From the NCBI GenBank assembly GCA_964059195.1, contig CAXKWD010000008.1, positions 43,453,502 to 43,517,501 on the forward strand: DNA of 64,000 nt. The letters are read 5' to 3'. Of the stretch, positions 10,543 to 22,587 are shown in pieces. This stretch comes from Ectobius pallidus. Lineage: Eukaryota > Arthropoda > Insecta > Blattodea > Ectobiidae. The notes below the pieces were generated by a model. It ran no database searches and had not been told where the DNA came from. It saw only the letters and a program-made list of their open reading frames with translations. Position numbers and translations under genes: made by a program. Positions within the stretch are counted from its first letter, which is position 1, and every line of letters begins with the position of its first letter.

Positions 10543-13500
10543 ATGGTGTAGGTACCTGTAGGTACCTTGGTCCTTGGTCCATGTGGGTCCATATTTTACG
10601 ATGATACGTTTTGTACAGAGATCAGTACGTCAGCTGTGGACTACTGTCAGCCTTTTCTGCGTTGAATTCAGAGTGAGGAGGTCATTGTTTTGCAGAATTG
10701 ATTTCTCAGCATAATACGAGTCTTCTTGGATAGAAAGGAATGTGTGTGCTGCTTACATCAGTAAATTAGTGTCTCAACATAAACATAATAACCCTTTTCT
10801 GTTTAAAATATATGCACATATTCAACAAGCAAATTGAAATATTTGGCTTTTCATTTTGGTAAACTCTTTTTTCTTAATAAATTAATTTGTTTTTAAGTGC
10901 ACATTAGCCTATTAACAATACGAATAATTTTTCTGTAATTTAAAACATAAGACATAATATCTATAACAGCAATCAGGTAAAATCGTTTCAATGAACTGTC
11001 ACTTAGGATAACAGTTCTTATAAATATAATAAGTTTACTGTATTATTTAAACATAAATTTTTCTATGAGAAAATTGAGTGAATGCAATATTGTGTCAGTA
11101 AATAGTGTGTAAATAGTGACACACAGTTAACAAAAAAAATGTGCATCATTAGAAATTATTCAAACAGAAAATTATTATAGAACTTGAAATACATTGTTAT
11201 CTCAATACAACAAAATTAAACGTTAAATGTTCTTTATAATTCATAGTTTGTGTATAAATAACTTTTTTTTTAATAAAAACTGTCTTTAAACAAAATTCAA
11301 AATATTAAAAAATTCTGTTCTATAAGAATTTTGAGTTTTTCTTTCCACTTCTACTGAAATGTTAAAAATTAAGAAGTGTACATACTAACATCCATACAAT
11401 GAGTAAAATTGGTATTTGATGTTCAATAGAACATTGAAAACCTTAAAATACATAATAACATTTCTTACACACATAAAAATGCATTGATACTTCTTTTAAA
11501 ATTTATCTTGTTATAAATGTACAATCTTTAAGTGGGAAGGGTGGGTATAATGGTATTGAGGGATGGTTAACTTTTTTTTCTTTCTTTCTTCGGGGCCCCT
11601 TTTTGTGCACATGAGTATATTTCTTTTTACCGTTATAATTATTTATGTAGGCCTACGTTATCATTTTTTTCTATTTGTTTTGCATGCATTCTTGAATGTG
11701 CGTATTTTTCTTCTTGAGCTGCTTCTATGAAATCATTGTGAAAAAAGAAAAGTAATTATATGATTTAAATGATTTATACAGATTTGTTCTTCACCTGAAA
11801 CAGAGAAAATTATATTATTATGATATTCTTTCATAATTATGGACTATAATAAATTACGCGTATGTCTTCAAAGATAAAGGATTCATTTAAATATTCAAAG
11901 TGCTATGACTTTTATATAAAATTGTATGTCTTTCACTTATATATAGCTTTCACACTTACTGCGTGTGTGTGTTTTTTTTTTGGGGGGGGGGGTACATACA
12001 AAGATAACATTGATGATTGCCATATTATTGAAAATAACATTCCTCTATTACATAAAAGTATATATTGAACTGGTAGAAATTGCAATCATAATCATGACAC
12101 AGTTCTGGTATATTTAAGTAATTATGATGTAATGCTAGGTGTCAGCGAATTCTTAGTCAGCTGATTGTAGTAGACATTGACACACATGATTTCAACATGT
12201 AGCTTAACTGCTTGATCCTTGAAGGCAAGATTATTATAAAAAATCACTATAATTTACATAATATAATTTGTTCTTAAACAAAATTGTTCATATTTAAATT
12301 TTAATACATATTTACATCTTTTAAATAACTTATACTTATTGCTATTTGAACACTTGGCAAACGAATAGTTCTTATATTATTCTTTTTCACAGTAGGACTT
12401 ACTTTTAATAAGCTAATATAATTTTATTTTCACCACATTTGCTAGAAAATCTTGCTTTCACACAAGCCTATTTACCTCATTGAATAAAATTCTTATTTTG
12501 TTGTTGTCAAGAATGAAATTATTTAAATGTCATGTTATGTTTGATTTAAATTGTCACTTTCATCTGTGTTATAGATACGTACATTATTTCATACCTTTTA
12601 AGTATTTTTTCAGTTAACGACACTTCTATGTACAAAATAATTGAGATGTCCCTGATTTTTTTGAATTCATGCGTTCTATCAAGATGAAAAATTTATGTTA
12701 GTTAAATGGCACGTGGCTATGATTCCATTATATTGGTAGATCGTGAGGCTATTCCATTATATAACATTTTATTTAATACTTTTGACCTATCATAATTATT
12801 ATACACACTTACAATGTATTTTTTATTATTATTTATAGGCACTCTTACCTACTTATTCGACGTTGGGCTTCTCTGTCCCATTTATTTATTTCGGCGTTGG
12901 GTTCCTCTGTCCCATTTATTTATTTCGGCGTTGGGCTTCTTTGTCCCAATTATTTATTTCGGCGTTGGGCTACTTTGTCCCAATTATTTATTTCGGCGTA
13001 GGACCTCTCTGTCCCTTTTATCGTAAGTGTATTTTACTCGCTAATTATTTTATTTATAGGTCCCTGTGACTCATTTTTCACAAGTTGTATTATTGTTAAT
13101 GTACATATAGAAATAAGCCCCAACAAATCTTTCACTTTATTTAGATGCCACTCTTGTTAAACGCATTTATCAATTTATTGCTTCAAAATTCCAAAAATTC
13201 CAAAAAGTTTATAAATGTATTTAATTTACTGATATAATCATTAATTCAATGACGAAATAATAATGCTGTAATAAGACGAATAATACTAATAATAAGACAA
13301 CAATTATTTCTTTTAATACTTCATAATAAAATTTATGTAATTCTTTCCCGTTTTATAAATATGGAATAAAATCATTCCCTGTCCATGACGTTTTAAATAT
13401 TTAGTTTGACATACAGGTAATATTCTTAAAAGGAACTTCACTTGGAAGACAATGATGTCTAGATTTTTGTTTATTCAGCAAGTAAGCTATTATTACAGCG

Positions 13501-13723
13501 ATAGCTGTTATGTGAGCATGTGTGATGAGCAAGCTTTTTAACAACTGTGTGAAGGTTACTACTATATTTACAATAGCAGAAAAATTGATTTTAATTGCAT
13601 TATAATATGTAATTCCTACTTTAATTACTACAAATTTCCTAAAATATAGCATATTCTCAATTTTATTTGGGGGGTTTCATTCGGTAGGCTAACTTGGCAT
13701 GCCGAGGTTCATAATATGGAAAC
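10543..13723. other. Interior of element A, non-coding
   Basis: About 3.2 kb, AT-rich. No protein motif is readable in any frame. It includes a G-run at 11980-11992, homopolymers and a 34-bp minisatellite (listed separately). This is typical of a large retrotransposon derivative that depends on proteins from elsewhere. Confidence 0.65.
12861..13020. repeat. 34-bp minisatellite, 4.7 copies
   Basis: Units start CGTTGGGCTTCTCTGTCCC and end ATTTATTTCGG, with few substitutions. It sits inside element A. Confidence 0.9.
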
Positions 13724-13740
13724 GTCCCACGCCTCTACCA
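13724..13740 (-). promoter_or_regulatory. Primer binding site of element A
   Basis: Minus strand reads TGGTAGAGGCGTGGGAC two bases after the LTR end. The plus-strand complement ends CTCTACCA like a tRNA 3' end. I do not name the tRNA. Confidence 0.65.
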
Positions 13741-13742
13741 TT

Positions 13743-14287
13743 TGTTATGGCGGATATGTTACGACGGAAATGTCTTTATTTATTTGTGTATTGTGATACT
13801 CTTTAGTATTACATGAGAATTGTATATTAGAAGGCATAATCTTAACTTTATAAACATTAATTACATTTACAATATAATCATATTCTGTTAGTTAGAAATA
13901 TGTGTAAGTATTCATATTAATTCATATAGCTTATGACTCTTTACAACTTGACACAAATTATTGTAATGCATCGATTACATATTAATACAGACATGTTTCA
14001 TACCTTTTATAAGTTGATCTCAGAGCTAGCAGCACACACACGGGAAGGGTTGACGGGGTGATGTCGTCGTCGTACCTCTTCAATCTTCTCTCAAGCCCAA
14101 AGGCCCGAGTGGCGTGGCCACAAACAGGGCTGCTGCCTGACTCTACTAGTACATATTTCGAGTCCTATTTATACGAAGATAATGCTGACATTGTAATCTG
14201 TAATTAGGCTGTTGATTCTTCATTGTGTTGTCAATTGCGGCAACCATATTACTTAATAGCTTTGCAATCTGTAGTTGCTCCACAACA
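13743..14287 (-). repeat. LTR A, right copy (5' LTR of element A)
   Basis: Complete 545-bp LTR, TGTTATGG to CCACAACA, followed by the CTAC target duplication. About eight substitutions separate it from the left copy. Confidence 0.92.
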
Positions 14288-14621
14288 CTACCATGACCTA
14301 TATAACATCATTATGAATACCAGATTTTTAAATTATATTATGCATCTGAATAATTTTTGTCACACAGGACTTGAATCCTATCATAGCGAACTTCTTAAAT
14401 ATGTAGGCCTACCAAAAAGAACCCATTTTTCATTTGAAGGCATGTATTTATGGTCAATGATAGCAGCTCTTGACCACAACTTCCATCAAGGAAAAAGAGT
14501 CGTGGGCGATTCAGTGGAATTTTCTAAATCATGTGGAGATTGGGTTTATAAGAGGAAGTACAAGAAAACATTTGAGTGGAGGCAAGATCTTGTAAAGAAA
14601 ACTATCAATGATGTTAATTAA
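14288..14621 (+). pseudogene. THAP/Kolobok-like DNA transposase, C-terminal part
   Basis: From the CTAC duplication the frame reads HDLYNIIMNTRFL, then FCHTGLESYHSELLKY, PKRTHFSFEGM and AALDHN, ending at a TAA at 14621. These are C-terminal blocks of the same family as 2820-4149. If element A and one CTAC are ignored, the frame passes from the left piece (SKHSKDY) into this piece without a break. The gene was therefore split by A's insertion, and this half is well preserved. About 250 bp beyond (14622-14877) probably include the transposon's 3' end; I could not define its terminal repeat. Confidence 0.75.
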
Positions 14622-14877
14622 CACACATCTCTAACAATGGATACTCAACAATAAAGAGTGCAACAATAAAACTAATATTATGTTGTGTTGGGGCTGTTCC
14701 ATGTGTAATGCTCCCTGTCCGACCCGAGCTAGCCAAGCGACGTCACGAGCGCTGCTATAGAGCGCTACAACTCGGAAACGGTAAGTTGGATCGAGTTTTT
14801 ATTTTCGCCATAGTAATACACAATCAGAGTTCTTACTCATTTGTAAATAAAATATATATGTAGTTTTCTAGTTCAGT

Positions 14878-16446
14878 TCCCCTTTAAGAAATTCAAAACA
14901 CATTTAGACTTGAAGACGTACTTGGATCTGAGAAGACATATTGCTCATGTGAAACATCTTATCATCTCTGCTAAAAGACAAAATTGGTACCAGTATTGTT
15001 CCACCATTGATTATTCTACCACAACACACAGATTTGGAAACTCCGATTGTTTTTGATATCTTGCTACAAGGCAGATTTCTTACAACAAGTGGCACCAGAC
15101 CAAGTGTATGCCCCATGCCAGGGATACACATCACAGCCTCATCCATCTTTAAAGATCCCTTTTACACAGAGTGAAATAGCCAGCATCCTACGCAACAAAG
15201 GCAACAAACGATGAGCTCCAGGACCTGATCTAATAACATACGAGATGATATCTCATGCCCAACAGTGTATATTACCACATTTAGATTACAGCTTTAATGC
15301 AATACTACAAGGGAATGTATATCCGTCGCTCTGGAACAAGATGACAGTGATACCTATCCTAAAACCCAATAAAACCGGAATACATCTAACACATTACAGA
15401 CCAATCATTTTGAGCTCGACTCTTCGAAAAATATACGAACAATTGCTGAATCAACGTATTTCATTCTCCATAGAAAGATTTAATATTATCAACGCCAAAC
15501 ATTTTGGTTTTCATAAGGGATACAATACCATGGTGAGTATCTTATATCTAGTCACTGAGGTATATACTGGGTGGCTAAAAAATGAAAACACCCTGGCTAT
15601 TACGATTGATCTGAGTAGTGCTTACAATAGAGTTAATCTTCAAATACTGTATGAGAAATTAAGCAACATAGGAATACTATCTACATATATTAATAACATT
15701 ATCTCCTTAATGACTAATCGATCTTGAGAATTACCAACATACTACAGTTATCGTCAAAACCGTAAGACGTCAATGGGTTTGCCTCAAGGGTCGTCACTTA
15801 GCCCAACTTTATTTAATATTTATACTAATCACCTTCATAAGATTCGATTTAAGACCATCAGACTACTTTGCTTCGCTGACGACATCATATTGTACTATAG
15901 ATTAAAAAAGGGTAACCCCATCAATATTCAGGATCTACAGGAAGATGTAGAGATCTTAATCCAAGAACTTGACACATTGGGAATGGACATAAATGCCGAC
16001 AAGAGTGCCTTCACCATATTCTCCAAGAAGAGGATCCCCCATCCTCAATTACCTCAAATAATGATAAATAAGGAACCGATACAATACCATCACTCTCTAA
16101 AATACCTTGGTGTGCACCTTGACTACAATCTTTCAGGAAATTCTCACTATCAAATGGTAATGAAAAAACTCAACAACAAATAAAATATATTCCGATTTAT
16201 AACAGGACGATATTGGGGAAACCATCCAAAAGCGCTTTACCTGCTGTACAATAATTTCATAAGATCTACTCTAGAATATGGAATTCAGGTTTTGCCCCTT
16301 CCAACGAAGAAATGGCATACAAAAATAAGCTCTATCATCCAACATTGGGAAAAGAATTTTAGGCAAAGGCAGCAAACCTAGCAAAGTACATGTCTTCAAA
16401 GAACTTCACTTACAGACTTATCGAGAATGCACGACAGGAGCATGTA
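14878..16446 (+). pseudogene. I-clade non-LTR retrotransposon, reverse transcriptase part
   Basis: The pre-RT region is readable from about 14880 in a broken frame (LRRHIAHVKHLIISAKRQNW). The RT follows in two open segments: 15245-15727 (THYRPIILSSTLRKIYEQLL, then LAITIDLSSAYNRVN) and 15773-16183 (GLPQGSSLSPTLFNIYTNHL and catalytic FADD). A stop or frameshift separates them at about 15727 and another occurs after 16183. The sequence is cut at 16446 by the inserted element and continues at 18931. The 5' end is truncated at about 14878. Confidence 0.82.
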
Positions 16447-17049
16447 CATGGCCGTCCGGAAGGGGGGGGCAAGGTAGGGCCGCTGCCCCTCCCTGGAAAT
16501 TCTGTTTACACATAAATCTCTGAACTATATGGCTATAAGCAACTAATGTGAAATGAGACTTAAGTTTCCACATACTGTAGTTGGAGTTGTTTAGACAAAA
16601 ATGAGTTGTAACTATTCAGTAACTTAGATTTGAGCATGTAGGAATAATCACTTTCACTAAACTTGAAATCATTTCTAGCCAAACACTTTTTTTAAATAAA
16701 ATCAGGTAAACTGATGTAACAAAGTGCCAGTATGTTTTTTTTTTAATCAGTTATGACTGCAATTATGATATGCAGAATGTGTGTTTTTTTTTAAATTGAT
16801 TTCCAAGTTAAGCTCCAGATTTATTCATTAAGCAGGGCTTACGGAAGAAGAAAGGTCTACCATCTCGGCCACCTGGGTCATTTTAACGGTCTAGTTGGAT
16901 AAGCGCATGTAAATCAATATGTTTTTGTCATAGCTACCTGTATTTTAATTTCCAAAACCTTATAAGATCACAGTAAAACAATAGGCTATGTTGTCAAGAT
17001 AACTGATTTTCATTTTTTTTATAAATTCTTTCGAATACGTATATTACCA

Positions 17050-17520
17050 TAAAATAGACACTAAATTGAGCATTACTCCGCAACAGGTCAACCGATTTTA
17101 TCCATTATGAATAGACGTCTTCCCATGGACATTATAAATGTGTATACCAAGTTTCATAAAAATCCGGTAAAGCATATTTGAGTTACCGCGTCTTTAAAAT
17201 ATACACTAAATTGGGTTTTACTCCGGTACCGGTCAACAGATTAGGTTCAAATTCAATAGGGCACTTTTCATGGACGTCATAAATGGGTATACCAAGTTTC
17301 ATGGAAATCCGATACAGCGTATTTGAGTGATGGCGCCTTTCTATTAGAAAGGCGCCATAATCTATTAAAATAGGCACTAAATTAGGCATTACTCCGGTAC
17401 CGGTAAACCGATTTGGTTCAATATCAATAGGGTTCTTCCCATGGACATTATAAATGTGTTTTCCAAGTTTCATGAAAATCCGAAAAAGCGTATTTGAGTT
17501 ATGGTGCGTACAGTCAGACG
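17050..17520. repeat. Tandem repeat, three units of about 144-172 bp
   Basis: Each unit contains ACTCCGGTACCGGT, CCATGGACATTATAAATG, CCAAGTTTCAT and GCGTATTTGAGT. The second unit has a 10-bp-arm hairpin at 17332-17356 (GGCGCCTTTC/GAAAGGCGCC). It ends in a CAGACGGACAGAC tail typical of insect LINE/SINE 3' regions. Confidence 0.8.
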
Positions 17521-17699
17521 GACAGACATTTTTTCGTCCACCATACAATCTCATAAAGTACCATACTGGCACTTAATAAAGGTAAGATAATGGAAGTATC
17601 GCATTTTATTTGAACAACATCTGTGAAATTGTAAGGGGTAGAAAATTTCATGAGATCGTCATAAGTACGACTATGGTAAATTAATTACATGGATTGTAA

Positions 17700-17765
17700 T
17701 AATATAAATAATAATAATAATAACAATAATAATAGCAACAATAATGATAGTAATAATAGAAGAAG
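17700..17765. repeat. (AAT)n-rich microsatellite
   Basis: Imperfect AAT repeats just 3' of the R2-like fragment on the minus strand; possibly its simple-repeat tail. Confidence 0.7.
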
Positions 17766-17918
17766 AAATCATTTATTATAAAAATGAAGCTGCTTGAATA
17801 CACAAGTTGCCCTAAGACACAGCTTACCATTCAAGCCATGAAGGCCAATGGATAACAATTCAAACACAATTTTTGTTTTTGCTTTGAGTTAAATTGACAA
17901 GTAGAGTTAAGCAGAGAT

Positions 17919-18810
17919 TCAATGCATGTTCCCATAAATATGATGGTGTATTATTCCAACAGAGTCGGATATTATAGTTTCTGAGATAGTTATCAGGTGG
18001 CGCTTATCAATTCCAAGTTGTTTTAGGAAGTCAGCTACAAACTGATAGACTGTACCCCGTGCTCCGAATAGAAGTCCTTGCACGATGTAATTGCGGTTTC
18101 CATATCTAGATGAATACTTTTGCTGAAAGAATGGTATGCAGCTGTTGTAAATTGCTTTCTTCTCCTGATCAACTTGTTTAGCATGGTCTATATCATTATT
18201 TTCGTACCGCACAGTGGGGTCCAGGATGTAGGCCTTTTTATCTTGTTTTTTGAATGCCACTATATCTGCAAATCGACTGGATCCCGCTTCATCAATAGCA
18301 TGAACTTCTTCGAAACAGTCAAAGGTCTTATCATGCAACAAATCAGTGAGGATATGTTTGATCTTATGATGTCTACGGGTAATAAGTAGAGAGTTGAATG
18401 GACAGGACCCGAGTACATGACTCGGTGTTTCAGTCTCCTTAACGCATCTTCTGCAAAGGGTTGTACCATCCAATCCTCCATTATTTCCTGGGACGCCTCT
18501 GAGATTTGCATAATTTACATTCAATTTCAACAAAGATGTCCACTCAGAAGAAGTTAAACTTAATCTAGTAGTCATGAAGTTATTTGCTGGTGGAAATTCA
18601 GAAAAGTGAACTACTCCAACTCCTTGCCATGGCATAGAAGACCATTCTTCAAAGGACATTTGCCTAAGATGTTTACGAAGCATTTTTGGTTTTCGAAATG
18701 CTTCAAAATTATTTGTTATTTTCAGGCGAGTAAGGCTTGTTTGAAGTTCTTCATCAAAATTGAAACACCTTGTAAAACGTGGATTGTCACAGTTTGATAG
18801 TTTATTAGCT
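17919..18810 (-). pseudogene. R2-like non-LTR retrotransposon, restriction-like endonuclease end (254-aa open frame)
   Basis: The open frame 18683-17919 has the CCHC knuckle CRRCVKETETPSHVLGSC. The restriction-like endonuclease signature follows: RHHKIKHILTDLL, then R(F)ADIVAF and a downstream KKAYILDPTVRYE containing the catalytic Asp. A C-terminal V.G...GARG segment typical of R2-type proteins ends it. The RT is missing, so the copy is 5' truncated, with readable sequence to about 18810. The frame is intact for its length. It lies within the hAT-like-ended element. Confidence 0.78.
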
Positions 18811-18930
18811 ATAGAAATATGTTGTAATAATAAAGTGGTTGTAATTGTAGCTTAGTGATGGTGGTGGTGGTGGAAATTTGTTCATTGGCCCCCCCTTGAC
18901 AAAATTTTTGCGGACGCCCATGAGCACGTA

Positions 18931-20021
18931 TCAAGTATATGAAATTTTTATTTCTTAATAGCTCACACCCGTTATACACGAAACTAAAATATATTACTGA
19001 ACTGCAAGAGAATACAAACTCTTCCCGGATTCTCAATAGATTGCCCATTATCTTCGAAGTCTTCAAATCCTTTTACTGTGACCAACAAATCCAACCTTTC
19101 CCGAAATATCCTGCCTATTGTACAGATTATAGTACCCTCATCCTTCCCATTGATAAAGACTTCACAGCTTTCACAAAAAATGATATTAATTCTAGTCAAA
19201 CATATTTGGATTATATATCAGTTTTTCCACAACAGGAAACTATTATAATTTTCACTGATGGATCAAAAACGGACGTGGGTACGGGTGTTGCATTCTTCAA
19301 TGACTCCTTTAATGAAAAACAACAATTTAACATCCAGCACAACAGCAGCGTATACACTGCAGAAATCATAGCAATCCGTCAGGCGATCATGAGTCTTAGA
19401 AACGTACAAGGTGTTAATATAATTATTTTCTCCGATTCACAAAGTGCTCTGGAATCAATAACTACAAATAATATACACACTAAGTTCTCATGGCTTGAAG
19501 TCAGTATTAAACAATTGATCAAAGGAATCCTTGCTAATAACTCTCTCCGATTTGTTTGGATACCAGGTCATCATAATATTAGAGGCAATGAAATTGCTGA
19601 CAAATTAGCAAAACAGGCTACTGAACTTCATGCTCAGGAAAAATATCCAATGAATATACAAGATTACATCTCATATCGTCTACGCATACATAAACCTACC
19701 CCTCCAAAGCTAGATAAACCCTGGTTCCTAAAAGTTCCTGCTCGTTCTGAAATATCCATCTTATATAAAGTGAAATTCAAAACGGCTATCACACCATACT
19801 ATCTACATAGGATCAAAAGGAAGGATTCTCCACAATGCCACTGTGGTCAGCTTGGCACCATTGAACACATACTTTTTTCCTGTCCAGAATCTAATACTAG
19901 AACTCGTGACTTTTATAACGAATTACGTACAGCATATGGGTACAGCCCTTGGAACTTAACAGCATTTACTGAGGATCAACCACACAAAGCAGCAAGCGCA
20001 TTATCAAGATTCCATTCATAA
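18931..20021 (+). pseudogene. I-clade non-LTR retrotransposon, RNase H and C-terminal Zn motif
   Basis: Continues the protein cut at 16446. The 360-codon frame holds an RNase H domain: IIIFTDGSKTDVGTGVAFF (first Asp), YTAEIIAI (Glu), IIIFSDSQSAL (Asp) and FVWIPGHHNIRGNEIADKLA (His/Asp). A CHCGQLGTIEHILFSC zinc-type motif follows. RT plus RNase H plus this Cys/His tail is the I-clade layout. The frame is open to a TAA at 20021. The 3' region runs to about 20157, ending in AAGTGAAGTGAAGT. Confidence 0.88.
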
Positions 20022-20489
20022 GTGCAATATGAAACTGTAAAAGTTAGATAATACATACAAAGTACATAATTTTTATTTAATAACATCAACCACATGTACG
20101 GACGTCAAAATCCCCGGGTATGACATCAATAAATAAAAGTGAAGTGAAGTATACAGTATACATAATTCATCTATGCATTCATGTAAATAAGAAACTATGG
20201 TAATAATAATACACTATGAAATTACAGATATTGGCAGGGAGTGCCAAGAAATGAAATAAGTAAATTTTTTTTACAGTTGTTGGCAATGTTTTATCAGTAT
20301 CAATTTGTTAGGTTTTACAGTATTTATGAGGATGGTAAACACTATAATAATGCACAAAAATCATATGTAAGTTAAAGTGCAATTCATTACATGAAGTATA
20401 AGTCAGTTCTTACAATGGGAATTGCACTCTGCTCCTTGATTTTCTTTATTTTATAGCAACGAAAATAAGTGTGATTAACATCAACATGT

Positions 20490-20671
20490 CCGCCGCCATG
20501 GGTGAGTCGGTAGTACGCCTGCCTTCCACTCCAGCGGCCCGGGTTCGATTCCCGGCCGGGTCGGGGATTTTTCAGTAGTGAAAGATCCCCTCCCCGGGTT
20601 CAGGACTGGGTGTTTGTCAGTAGGTTAAGTCTTAGGTTAAGATAATGCACATTGTGCGCGATTCCTTAATT
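20490..20671 (+). mobile_element. tRNA-derived SINE (type 1)
   Basis: The tRNA-like head has A-box-like GAGTCGGTAGTACGC and a perfect B box GGTTCGATTCCC (20548-20562 region). A short unrelated body follows. It is flanked by an exact 16-bp duplication ATTAACATCAACATGT (20474-20489 and 20672-20687), so the insertion is young. Transcription would be by RNA polymerase III. Confidence 0.88.
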
Positions 20672-20687
20672 ATTAACATCAACATGT

Positions 20688-22587
20688 AATGTCACCAGAT
20701 GGACAAAAATGGAGTGAACTCTTGGTTGCCTACAACATCAGGAATAAAGTATTCCAGTCGGGCAAACTTTAACATTTAAATTTACCTTAGTATAACTGAA
20801 GTCAATAAGCCACTGCCAATAACTGTAACCCTGCAAAAAACTGTACACAACACTCTATATATATTTTAATTGTACAAAACAAAAACTTATTTCTACTGCC
20901 CATAAAATGAGCTTATCTCTACTTGAAAAGAAACTCTTGTTTGCCTATGCTTCTGTTCAGCAAACTTCTGGATTTACCTGCAATGGATTTCATGCAAGGC
21001 AAAGCCCCCAAAGGATATTATTCCACTGCATTTTAAATATGTTGTTTTCATCAAGCTTTATGTAATAATATTGATAAATGAATGTGAAATTGCTTTATAT
21101 ACAGCAATCTCCTGTTTATCTGTGTGCGAAAATTTGAATTTCCCACACTTAATTTCGAATTTTCTGCATGTCATTTCAAATTTCCTGTACTTTATTTTAT
21201 CAGATTTTGAATTTCCCACACTTAAATTCATCATATACAGAGTGTTAATGAATAATACTGAAATAATTTACCTGTATATAGAGGAGACATAGACAAGCAA
21301 CTTTTAGGAGATTTTTGCTCTATGACGTAAAATGTGTATGCTACAGGGCATTAAAGACATTACAGTTTGGTGCTCATAAGTAGAGACCGGATTTTAAAGG
21401 GAATTCCTTTTTTTATATTTAAAAAAAAAAGGAACTTTTTCCTTTCCAGTACCTTTTTTGCTAATTTATTTTGAAAATTTTGTAAATTACCCAGTATTTG
21501 GTAATATGAAAACATTAAAAATTGTTTTCACTGATTCACCATTGAAAAAATAATTCCTTTTATCCTAACAAATGTTGGAATAGTCTATGAGATCTTAAGG
21601 GATGTGAACAACAAAGCAAGTACGGTCTCCAGATGAAAAGAATGCAAGCCACAGGAATGCAGCACGCTCCCCATTTCTCTACCTGCAAGCAGGCTCTTCC
21701 TAATCTTATGTTTTTCATTCAGTGAGCGGGCATGAAAGTTCAGATTCCTCCCCATCACAGCACCCAGACCAAACGCATGTCACTTTAGACTGTTGCTATG
21801 ACACAGGGGAGTCCACTCTGTACCACCCTTCCTCTTCACCCCGCACTCCAATATTCACACCTGAGTAAAGTAGGCCATGAGGAAACACAAGATGCACACA
21901 AGTATGAAGCACATTCAGTCTTTATTTATAGCTAAAATATCTATAAACCGATCAGGTGAGTGGATTAGAATATGTCTCCCACTCACATTTTAAGATACCT
22001 CCCCTCCATCTGGTCATAAGAATATGTACAGGTAGGGGAAAAAAAAGCAGACCGACTCCTGTAGCTGATTTCAGAGCCTTGTGATATGTAAATAAATGTA
22101 ACATGTAACGGAAATGTTTGTTTTCACAAACAATGCAAATTATGTGAAATTATTTCTCAATTCACTAGAACAAATTTCAATACATTCCCTGTTAACCTGT
22201 GAATGCCACTAGGCATGCACAGTGGTTCATATCGGCAACTTAGATGTTTTAGGCAGTCCGCTTCTTTTTCCCTACCTGTACATCCAGATATTGTGAACAA
22301 TCACTCAAATCGTCATTTGATCATCCTTGCACCCCTCTTAATCAGTTTTTTATATTATGAATTCATCTTGATCAACAAGAGATAATGTAAGTTATAAATG
22401 CAAAAATCCACCTTATATCCCCATTAATATAACAGTCCTATGTTCAACCTAAGAAGTCTAGGCCTAGGAATGTGCCGGTATTACCAAGTAATGAGAGTTG
22501 ATTCCAAGCATAGGAGATTGACATTATGTGTTCTGTATTGAGGTAAAATAGTGTTTGTGTAAAAAGAGGTAGAAGTTATACCATATA
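20688..22587. other. Unassigned 1.9 kb
   Basis: No gene, RNA or element signature recognised. Short T-rich direct repeats (AATTTCCCACACTT at about 21137 and 21212) are the only structure seen. Confidence 0.5.

Larger units (their letters stand above)
4154..14287 (-). mobile_element. LTR retrotransposon A (non-autonomous, LARD-like), interrupted by element B
   Basis: Two 545-bp direct repeats begin TGTTATGG and end CCACAACA on the plus strand. The left copy is split into 4154-4681 (528 bp) plus 10512-10528 (17 bp), which sums exactly to the right copy's 545 bp (13743-14287). CTAC flanks both sides (4150-4153 and 14288-14291), a 4-bp target duplication. A purine tract on the minus strand at the left LTR and a TGG-initiated primer site at the right LTR show that the element runs on the minus strand. 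The 3.2-kb interior (10529-13742) has no gag or pol. The LTRs differ at only a handful of positions, so the insertion is fairly recent. A 4-bp duplication fits Ty3-type integration; without pol the superfamily stays inferred. Confidence 0.85.
16447..18922. mobile_element. Element with hAT-like ends inserted in the I-clade LINE
   Basis: Ends CATGGCCGTCCG at left and, inverted, CATGGGCGTCCG at right. They are flanked by AGCATGTA (16439-16446) and AGCACGTA (18923-18930), an 8-bp duplication with one mismatch. Removing the insert and one duplication restores the LINE reading frame. Eight-bp duplications suggest hAT, but no hAT transposase is present. The interior is a composite of tandem repeats and an R2-like LINE fragment. 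Confidence 0.7.

Noticed and set aside
11980..11992. G-run as a quadruplex or regulatory signal
   Set aside because: A single homopolymer after a T-run, in non-conserved sequence; no further runs.
12861..13020. Could the regularly spaced repeats be a CRISPR array?
   Set aside because: Units are contiguous without unique spacers, and the DNA is eukaryotic.
12814..13069. Repetitive peptides in two frames
   Set aside because: Produced by the 34-bp minisatellite of element A.
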